This document shows positions 35,677 through 41,989 of a DNA stretch of 64,000 nucleotides, one piece after another. The stretch comes from Anthocerotibacter panamensis C109 (GTDB taxonomy: Bacteria; Cyanobacteriota; Cyanobacteriia; Gloeobacterales; Anthocerotibacteraceae). The first letter of the stretch is position 1. Every line of letters begins with the position of its first letter. Below the pieces are notes generated by a model that was given only the letters and a program-made list of their open reading frames with translations, had not been told where the DNA came from and ran no database searches. Location of the stretch: assembly GCF_018389385.1 (NCBI RefSeq), contig NZ_CP062698.1:685501-749500 (forward strand), in the 5' to 3' direction. The translations under genes and the position numbers were made by a program.

Positions 35677-35860
35677 CCATTATAGAAGATTACTGTTTAT
35701 TTCTCCAACATTTTTTGCTGTCATGACCTAAGCCAACAGAGTGTGCTTTGTTTCTTGTTCTAACGGAAAACATCTGTTTTCCGTATAGCGGACACTCCAC
35801 CTCCCAACTAAGACTATCCACCCCGTTTTTGTGTATGGAAAACCCTAGCTCATTGGCTAT

Positions 35861-36427
35861 ATGCGTGTATCTTCCGAATCTGACCGTCAAAGTACCGACC
35901 TTCAACGCGATGCCTTACTTGCGGCGGGGGTAGATGAACGTCACCTGTTTCAGGACAAAGCTAGTGGAGCTAGGGATGACCGACCGGAATTGAAGCAATG
36001 TCTAGACTTCCTAAAAAAAGGGGACACCCTGGTAGTCTGGAAGTTGGATCGCTTGGGTCGCTCCTTGCCTCATTTGCTCTCCATCGTAACGGACTTGAAA
36101 AAACGGGATATTGCCTTCAAGAGCTTAACTGAACAGATGGACACGAGTACGGCTCATGGTGCATTGCTGTTCAATATCTTTGGGTCGCTAGCCGAATATG
36201 AACGGGCTTTGACTACAGAGCGGGTCAATGCGGGGATAGCAGCAGACAAACGGCGGGGACGCATTGGGGGCAGACCCAGGACTATCGACCCGGAAAAACT
36301 GGAGGCCATTCAAACAGCACTCAAGGCTGGACAAAGTAAGGCTGCGGTCTGTCGGACGTTTGGCGTTGCTCGTTCCACACTTATGGATGCTCTAAAGCGG
36401 GCTGGGTGGACAGAAGCAAGAACCTAA
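35861..36427 (+). CDS. Serine recombinase with displaced start codon
   Basis: 188 residues from ATG 35861 (MRVSSESDRQ). The usual family opening M-x-I-G-Y-x-R-V-S is present in the DNA as TAG CTC ATT GGC TAT ATG, so the place of the expected ATG is a stop and the protein loses about four residues of the first strand, though the catalytic Ser remains (residue 4). VVWKLDRLGRSLPHLL and FGSLAEYERAL are the active-site and dimer blocks; the C-terminal helix-turn-helix is QSKAAVCRTFGVARSTLMDAL. Activity is uncertain. It collides tail to tail with the broken tnpR. Confidence 0.8.
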   Translation: MRVSSESDRQSTDLQRDALLAAGVDERHLFQDKASGARDDRPELKQCLDFLKKGDTLVVWKLDRLGRSLPHLLSIVTDLKKRDIAFKSLTEQMDTSTAHGALLFNIFGSLAEYERALTTERVNAGIAADKRRGRIGGRPRTIDPEKLEAIQTALKAGQSKAAVCRTFGVARSTLMDALKRAGWTEART

Positions 36428-36750
36428 GCATAGAGGATTGCCATCGGCGAATCCTCACCCGTGAAAGTCAGGTTTTCCTTAGTAAATTCAATGCACACAC
36501 CACTTTTGGTTAGTTTTTGTACCAAGTGACGCAAGTCATCTAAGTTACGAGCTAACCGATCCATGCTGTGCACCACCACAGTGTCACCTTCACGCACAAA
36601 GGACATTAGGGCATCAAGTTCTGGGCGTAGGATATTTTTGCCTGATGCCTTGTCGGTAAACACCTTGTCCACTGGGATATGTTCAAGCTGTCGTTGTGGG
36701 TTCTGGTCGAAGCTGCTGACCCGGATATAACCAATGCGTTGACCGCGCAA
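36424..36750 (-). pseudogene. tnpR: Truncated Tn3-family resolvase tnpR
   Basis: The 108-residue frame begins MRGQRIGYIRVSSFDQNPQR and follows the Tn3/Tn21-type resolvase through DTVVVHSMDRLARNLDDLRH to EDSPMA, then leaves the family after that point and stops within five codons. The E-helix and DNA-binding domain are missing. The break lies exactly where the second serine recombinase ends (four-base overlap), so recombination joined the two. It is oriented away from its res-like sites and the terminal repeat. Confidence 0.85.
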
Positions 36751-36771
36751 AATTAGGCTCCAAATGAAAAT

Positions 36772-36864
36772 GTGTCAGAAAGAAATCTAAGACCTTTCGG
36801 AGCAAGTGTCAATCAATTCGCATTTTGACCCTATTCTGACGCATTTACGGGGGCATCTCTGACA
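36772..36864. promoter_or_regulatory. res-like resolution region of a Tn3 element
   Basis: Between tnpR and the terminal repeat are repeated TGTCA/TGAC half-sites: TGTCAG at 36772, a dyad TGTCA...TGACC at 36807-36830, CTGAC at 36836 and CTGACA at 36859. Position and half-site spacing resemble the res subsites bound by TnpR, which also repress its promoter. Site boundaries cannot be fixed by eye. Confidence 0.45.
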
Positions 36865-36923
36865 TCAGGATGAGCTATACTCTATCCTGAATCTCCTAAT
36901 TCATACACAGAGCAACTTTCAGC

Positions 36924-36961
36924 CTTAGCGTACTACTTTTTCCGTTTCGTGAGCAGACCCC
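36924..36961 (-). repeat. Tn3-family 38-bp terminal inverted repeat (right end)
   Basis: Read on the minus strand this starts GGGGTCTGCTCACGAAACGG and ends TACGCTAAG, matching the Tn3 family pattern (GGGGTC at the outer end, CG(T/C)TAAG at the inner end, 38 bases). The element therefore extends leftward from 36961. No matching left end was found in the window, and no tnpA is present, so the transposon is a remnant. The bases following the end are TATTT. Confidence 0.75.
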
Positions 36962-37272
36962 TATTTGGTCAACCTAAAGTACTTCGGTCTGTTTATATCA
37001 ATGAGCTGCCGTCAAGGGTAACTCCGAACACGATTTATATTGTGGGGGAGGGTCAATATCTCCTGTACGTAGCTATGCTTTGCCCTTGCGGTTGCCAAGA
37101 GACAGTTAACATGAACCTGGTGGAAGGAAGCTATCCCCGGTGGCATCTGCGTCAACACGGCGGAGGGAAAGTATCACTCTATCCTTCCATCAATCGGACA
37201 ATAGGTTGCCGGAGTCATTTCTGGATAGGGGAGAATGTCATTACTTGGAGCCCCGGAAGAGATAGGGGATAA
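36949..37272 (+). CDS. DUF6527 (BubE-like) protein starting inside the transposon end
   Basis: 107 residues. The apparent GTG start lies inside the Tn3 terminal repeat, so the native first few codons were probably replaced by transposon sequence. The body fits the DUF6527 family: TPNTIYIVGEG, CPCGCQETVNMNLVEG, PRWHL, SLYPSINRTIGCRSHFWI. The cysteines and the GCRSHF block suggest metal binding. DUF6527 includes BubE of bacterial ubiquitin-like (Bub) operons, where it acts with E1/E2-like partners; none are seen here. The family match is from memory of the motif. Confidence 0.65.
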   Translation: MSRPLFGQPKVLRSVYINELPSRVTPNTIYIVGEGQYLLYVAMLCPCGCQETVNMNLVEGSYPRWHLRQHGGGKVSLYPSINRTIGCRSHFWIGENVITWSPGRDRG

Positions 37273-37312
37273 CTCCCAATAAGGGATACTCTTGTTGAAA
37301 CTCATAAAGTGT

Positions 37313-37377
37313 TGGCTGGCGAGGCAAACGTCACCACCCGCGCAATCAAAGGCTGAAACTTCGGTTCCGTAGATTCT
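37313..37377 (-). pseudogene. Short lipase remnant downstream of lipoprotein B
   Basis: On the minus strand, right after the lipoprotein stop, the DNA encodes TEPKFQPLIARVVTFASP, identical to residues 476-493 of the full DUF4157-lipase, and then diverges and stops. The start point is the same residue at which the orphan fragment at 29214-29720 begins. It marks the break where the mobile island entered a lipase-tip copy. Confidence 0.8.
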
Positions 37378-37384
37378 CGATGCC

Positions 37385-38272
37385 TCACTCCTTAGGCTCA
37401 TCAAGACCTGCATGGATATCGAACAAAACTAAAGTGCTATCTATAACAGGCTCAGGACCAGTAAACACGGGAGGGTTGAGGTGAGCATAAAAGGTGCGCG
37501 TAGGATGAGCATTAATACCGAAGGATGCTTCGTAGCTCATTACATCTTTTCGTTCCCATTCATCTCGATCCGGGGTAAGAATACCGGCTGACTCCTTGAC
37601 AAGGCGCTTATAGAAGTCTTGGACAGCACCACCATAAGTACCACAAACTAGAACGCTACGCGGAGTAATATAGTCCTTGTGGATCTGCTGTGGACAGGGA
37701 ATAAGTTTGGCCCCACTCTTAGTCATCAATGGCTCACCCAATGCCCGAAATTCCTTCTCATAGCGTTTGAGAAACGCAGGGGTCGGTTCTAGACTTTGCT
37801 TCTCACTAACAGCACGTCGAGACATTGACATTGTAACCAACCCACTACTCAAACTATAGGGCTCAAAATCAACAGATAACCACTGGTTTTGTTTACCGCT
37901 TTTTAAAAAAGATTTGACAATATATGCACGCATCCAAATCCTTGTTTGTCGCCACCAATCATCTAAAGGTAGAATATCCTCATCAACTGCTCTTTCGAAT
38001 CGAGCCGCAAATTCAGAAAAACTCCCTTGAAACTCTCCACAGCGTCCATAAAAATCTTTACTTATGTATGCATCAGTAGGACACTCTATTTCACGGATTT
38101 GAACGCCCCTAAAGGCAGTGTCAACAATACTATTGAATACTTGCTCTTGATTACCTCCATCAAAGTTCACAATAGTCCCTCCTAATTGAATCCCTCGAGA
38201 CAAGGAAGTAGATGTACAATTATTCAGCAAGGGGAGGAAAAGCAGCAATATGAAACATAGCCATTTTGGCAT
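37385..38272 (-). CDS. Lipoprotein with duplicated Cys-rich domain, probable immunity protein of the lipase effector (copy B)
   Basis: A 295-residue paralogue of copy A (29725-30606), starting one base after the effector stop (TGACATG). The signal helix is followed by Cys19 in a weaker lipobox (LLNNC). Both internal repeats are kept: EIECPTDAYISKDFYGRCGE with GSFSEFAARF, and PCPQQIHKDYITP with a later CG. SMSRRAVSEKQSLEPTPAF is identical or nearly so in both copies. Tight coupling to a lipase and an envelope location suggest it protects the producer from its own effector or helps load it. I know of no assigned function for the family. Confidence 0.7.
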   Translation of the reverse strand: MPKWLCFILLLFLPLLNNCTSTSLSRGIQLGGTIVNFDGGNQEQVFNSIVDTAFRGVQIREIECPTDAYISKDFYGRCGEFQGSFSEFAARFERAVDEDILPLDDWWRQTRIWMRAYIVKSFLKSGKQNQWLSVDFEPYSLSSGLVTMSMSRRAVSEKQSLEPTPAFLKRYEKEFRALGEPLMTKSGAKLIPCPQQIHKDYITPRSVLVCGTYGGAVQDFYKRLVKESAGILTPDRDEWERKDVMSYEASFGINAHPTRTFYAHLNPPVFTGPEPVIDSTLVLFDIHAGLDEPKE

Positions 38273-38273
38273 G

Positions 38274-40574
38274 TCATTTCCTCCCCTTCACTACAGAAAA
38301 CTGTACTTCAGGATGCCATGCATACCAAAGATCTAGCAGTGCGCGATTAAGTCTCCTTTTGGCATCATATTCTCGGTCCTTATCATCGCTAATCTTCGCC
38401 TCTGCAATAATGTGCTGATGTCTCTTGTGCACCTCCTCCCAATTGTCTACTCCCGGCTTCGTCTTCTCCGCTCGTACCAATTTCTCAAGGTCATTGTAGA
38501 CATTTTGATATTTGGCTTCCTCCTGTTTGAGCACTTGCTGGTTTTGCAGGTACGCCTGCTGCTCCTCGGGAGTCATCCGCGATAACTTCCACTGCTCATA
38601 GCGCTCTAGCAATTGTAGCGTCACCTGCCCCGTCTGCTTGCGCAAATCCTCCATCGTACCGGGCTGTCTATCCGTCGGGCGCACTCCTAAGTCCTGATAG
38701 GTCGTCTCCGGGTCGCGTTTCAGTCCAGGAAAGAGTTGTGGGTCATAGGCTAGAGCAGCATCTGTCACCGGCTGACTCATATGGGCTAAGCCTGCATCTA
38801 CCAACGAGGCAACTAAGCCCACCCCCTCATTCATCCCCTGTTCCAAAAGCTGACCGAAAACTGACCTTCCTGACGCTCCTGATACTACCGCAGCGACAAC
38901 CGACCCCCCAAACCGTATCTTATCGCCGGTGGGGTTATACATCCCAAACTCATGAATCAGCCCCGGCGTCCACGCTTCGCCTCCTTTGGGCACGAGGTCT
39001 TTGTCCTTGATGCGGTAGTGCGTGCTCAGGATTTCATGGCTCTTGTGCGTCTGATTGTACTGCTCGATAGTTTTGATGCGCTCGCGGTTGATCCCTGGCG
39101 AAGCAAACGTCACCACCCGCGCAATCAAAGGCTGAAACTTCGGTTCGGTGGCTGCCATCTGTGCTAGGGCTCCCCCGAGAGAATGCCCGGTCACAATGGC
39201 TGGTCTATCCATGGAGGCAAAGACCAGATTCTTTTGGATGATGGGCTTATTCTTCTCGAATTGATTGAAGCCCACGCCTGCCGGGTTGAGGTCCGTATCC
39301 ACGTCCGCCACCCCATCTGCATCTCGTTTGAATGCTTTGCCCGCCTCCGTGCCCCGAAAAGCCACAATGGGCGTGAGGTCAGGTTTGTAGTTGGGATCTG
39401 CTTTGGGTAAAGGCATGAAAATACGCATCTCAAATCCCTCTAGCCCTACCACATGATGACCCATGTTATACCCATACGCCTTGAGCAGTTTAGCCCGTGT
39501 GCCCTCCTCCTCGGGCTTTTCAGCTTCGTAGGTCATGAAGGAGATTTGCTCCACTAGGGCGGCAAAATTCAGGTCTACACCCTTGAAGGAGGCGGGATAT
39601 TCTTTGGGCTTGGGGCCATGACCAGGGAAGGCAATCGGAGGGCGACGCTGCTCTTGGTCGGGTGCTTGTGTCTTGGGGTCTGCCTGTGGACTGTCGATTG
39701 CAGGCAACCAGGGCTTAAAGAGCATCGGGTTGTCTCGGCGCATTTGCTCCAAACCATCGGCAGAGGCTGCCTGTGTGGACTCCGGCTTGCGCATCAAAGT
39801 TTCGTCTTCTGTTTCCTGGCGTTGCACTTGCTGAAGCGGTGCGCCTCCGGTCTGTTGGACCACATGGGTGAGTTCGTGGGCCAACAATTCCTGCCCGCCC
39901 GTGCTACCGGGATTGAACTCCCCTTGCCGGAAGAAGATATCCTGCCCCGTGGTGAAGGCTTTGGCTTGTAAAGATTGGTTGAGCGTGTGAGCTTCACTAT
40001 CCGTATGAATACGGACATCCTCGAAGCTCGTCCCGAAGGCTTGCTCCATCGGTTGACGCACCAGGTCTGGGAGGGCTTGACCACCGCCCTTCGCCTGCTG
40101 GATGGAGTCCTCCACCTCTAGCGGGGCTGCTGTCGCGCCTGGGACGGCTTGACGTTGCACAAGCGGCTGCATCTGGAGGGTTTCCTCCTCAGACGGCAAC
40201 TCCTCACGCTGGATAACTCCCGCCGCAGGCTGCATTTGAAGCGTTTCCTCTTCTTGCTCCTGCCGTTGGACCTGTTGACTGGGTTGTGGAGCATTAATCT
40301 GACTGACTACCTGGGCGGCTACCCGGTCAGCCTCTTGCTCATATTGGTCTGCCGGTTGCCCGAGGGTGAGCTTGAATTGCAGCCCTGCCAACCCCGCTTC
40401 GTGAACTAGACCACTACTGCGCCACCAATCGGCAGCAGAAGTCATTTTGGGCATCACCTGCCCATCTTCGGGCTGCGTCTGAACCACCGGCGGCTTAAAC
40501 GTAGAAGTCTTGGGCGGTTGGGGGATGTGGTTGGAGGAGGAAGATTTTGGCTTACGTGATTCATAGATGGACAT
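38274..40574 (-). CDS. DUF4157 zincin-like plus class-3 lipase protein, probable contractile-injection effector
   Basis: 766 residues. Residues 60-150 include glutamine/glutamate-rich EEETLQMQP repeats. DUF4157 spans about 165-245 with DVRIHTDSEAH and the zincin motif HELTH (233-237). A class-3 lipase domain covers about 330-545: PIVAFRGTE for the oxyanion region, GHSLGGA with Ser465, and acid/His candidates in STHYRIKDKDLVP. The charged helical C-terminus (650-766) is shared with the fragment at 30608-30913. DUF4157 proteins are commonly linked to extracellular contractile injection systems as loaded cargo or processing factors. No injection-system structural genes are in the window, so delivery is inferred. 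Confidence 0.82.
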   Translation of the reverse strand: MSIYESRKPKSSSSNHIPQPPKTSTFKPPVVQTQPEDGQVMPKMTSAADWWRSSGLVHEAGLAGLQFKLTLGQPADQYEQEADRVAAQVVSQINAPQPSQQVQRQEQEEETLQMQPAAGVIQREELPSEEETLQMQPLVQRQAVPGATAAPLEVEDSIQQAKGGGQALPDLVRQPMEQAFGTSFEDVRIHTDSEAHTLNQSLQAKAFTTGQDIFFRQGEFNPGSTGGQELLAHELTHVVQQTGGAPLQQVQRQETEDETLMRKPESTQAASADGLEQMRRDNPMLFKPWLPAIDSPQADPKTQAPDQEQRRPPIAFPGHGPKPKEYPASFKGVDLNFAALVEQISFMTYEAEKPEEEGTRAKLLKAYGYNMGHHVVGLEGFEMRIFMPLPKADPNYKPDLTPIVAFRGTEAGKAFKRDADGVADVDTDLNPAGVGFNQFEKNKPIIQKNLVFASMDRPAIVTGHSLGGALAQMAATEPKFQPLIARVVTFASPGINRERIKTIEQYNQTHKSHEILSTHYRIKDKDLVPKGGEAWTPGLIHEFGMYNPTGDKIRFGGSVVAAVVSGASGRSVFGQLLEQGMNEGVGLVASLVDAGLAHMSQPVTDAALAYDPQLFPGLKRDPETTYQDLGVRPTDRQPGTMEDLRKQTGQVTLQLLERYEQWKLSRMTPEEQQAYLQNQQVLKQEEAKYQNVYNDLEKLVRAEKTKPGVDNWEEVHKRHQHIIAEAKISDDKDREYDAKRRLNRALLDLWYAWHPEVQFSVVKGRK

Positions 40575-40830
40575 GTTTACTCCTAAGCATCGGCTATCAG
40601 GGCTTCAGCATGATTAGTAGACTTAGGATCACTACGGGGATTGGGTTTCAGGTGGAAGCGTAGAGGTTCAGCACTCTAGAAATCCATGAGAGATTATACG
40701 GAGGAGCAATAGTAAGAAACGCCCCCCGCCCCATAGCGCTAGTGTGCCGATAGCGAAGCATGGCGAAGCCATAGGCTATTATCTGTCCTCCGTAGGGGGA
40801 TGGGGAGCCCGAGCCAACATTGCTCCCCTC

Positions 40831-40844
40831 CCCCAATAATGGGG
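40831..40844. repeat. Interspersed palindromic repeat CCCCAATAATGGGG, copy 1
   Basis: The core lies in the 349-base gap 40575-40923 and is flanked by CCCCTC on one side and TAAGGG on the other, giving an imperfect hairpin. The same core, with a shared GGGGAGCAA flank in the opposite orientation, occurs at 61114-61139. No gene is visible in the gap, which otherwise holds only short GC-rich stretches. Confidence 0.6.
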
Positions 40845-40923
40845 TAAGGGCTGGGGATTGGGAGTTTTTACGGCTCAAGGAGGACTGCTATACCATTGTC
40901 TGTGTGCGGTTAATAACGTGCAG

Positions 40924-41856
40924 TTAATAACGGTTACTGCTGATATTTTTAAGCGATTCCGCCTCAATAAAAATGCGTTTGACCTTGGGCACTTGTGCCC
41001 GGATTGCATCCTCGGTGCGGTCTATCGCCTGCTCGACTTGCTGGATCGTGAGGTCAGAGCGGAAGGTGACTGCCAGATTGACCATGATCTCCTCGGGACC
41101 CAGTTGGGGCATCAGTAATTCCTCGATCCCGACGATCTCAGGAATCGTCAGGATACAGGCGCGGGCCTTAGCGTAGTCTTCATCACTCGCACCTTCACCA
41201 ATCAAGAGGGACCGGGACTCCAGCGCCAGGAAAATGCCCACGCCACATAACACCGTCCCAATGAAAATGGAAGCCAATCCGTCCACAATCGGCAGTTTCA
41301 AAGTATCAGCAATCCACACTCCAACCAGAGCAATCATAGAACCAACAATCGCGGCAGAGTCCTCAAAAAGCACGGTAGGAATAACTGGATCACGGGTCTC
41401 TAAGAGCGCTTTGAAAAAAGGCTTATCCCCTCGATACTCGTTAAACTCTCCGACAGCTATTGCGAAAGAGTATCCCTCAAAAAGAATCGAAGCCCCAAGC
41501 ACCACGTAGGTCCAAAAAGGATCGATACTATGGTGCTCAGTTTCAAAAAAAGCTTTCTTCGTGCCCTCATAAATAGCGAAGACTCCGCCCAGAAAAAAGA
41601 TTACCACGCTGACCGTAAATGTCCAGAAATATACCTCGCGCCCATACCCCAAAGGGCGGCGGGTATCGGCGGGACGCTTGGCCTGATTGAGTCCATAGAG
41701 GAGCAAGCCTTGGTTGGCGGTGTCTGCAAAGGAATGTAGGGATTCGGCTAGCATCGCCGTAGACCCCGAGGCAATGGCCGCCCCTATTTTACTTGCGGTA
41801 ATCAAACCGTTAGCAGTGAGCGCTGCAATAACAGTCGCCTGGGAACCTGATGCCAT
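40924..41856 (-). CDS. Cation diffusion facilitator (CDF) family metal exporter
   Basis: A 310-residue inner-membrane protein with about six helices and a cytoplasmic C-terminal domain (about 225-300). The metal site is formed by His and Asp in SLHSFADT on helix 2 and by Glu/Asp in VLFEDSAAIVG on helix 5; the latter differs from the H-x-x-x-D of ZnT/YiiP and is typical of the SLC30A9-like branch. Family members export Zn2+, Co2+ or Fe2+ against protons. Metal specificity is not determined. It lies downstream of the phosphatase-superfamily gene behind a likely terminator. Confidence 0.85.
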   Translation of the reverse strand: MASGSQATVIAALTANGLITASKIGAAIASGSTAMLAESLHSFADTANQGLLLYGLNQAKRPADTRRPLGYGREVYFWTFTVSVVIFFLGGVFAIYEGTKKAFFETEHHSIDPFWTYVVLGASILFEGYSFAIAVGEFNEYRGDKPFFKALLETRDPVIPTVLFEDSAAIVGSMIALVGVWIADTLKLPIVDGLASIFIGTVLCGVGIFLALESRSLLIGEGASDEDYAKARACILTIPEIVGIEELLMPQLGPEEIMVNLAVTFRSDLTIQQVEQAIDRTEDAIRAQVPKVKRIFIEAESLKNISSNRY

Positions 41857-41941
41857 GGTCGTGCTCGCACATGAACATCCTTAAGATACTCATTTTCCTG
41901 CCGATGACAAACCGTGTTTTTTGGCGATAGCCCTGCATCAT

Positions 41942-41974
41942 AACCCCCCCCGAGCAAACTAGCCCAGGGGGGTT
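41942..41974 (-). terminator. GC-rich hairpin downstream of the phosphatase-superfamily gene
   Basis: AACCCCCC and GGGGGGTT arms flank a loop of about 15 bases, placed 15 bases after the stop of the gene at 41990. The expected T-run is weak (TTATGATG), so termination efficiency is uncertain. Confidence 0.5.
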
Positions 41975-41989
41975 CAGATAGCATGGGAA

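Noticed and set aside
35690-35905. 71-residue minus-strand frame upstream of the Argonaute gene
   Set aside because: It overlaps the serine recombinase start, has no recognisable domain and looks like an open frame on the opposite strand.
37174-37413. 79-residue minus-strand frame after lipoprotein B
   Set aside because: It is out of frame with the lipase remnant and antisense to the DUF6527 gene.
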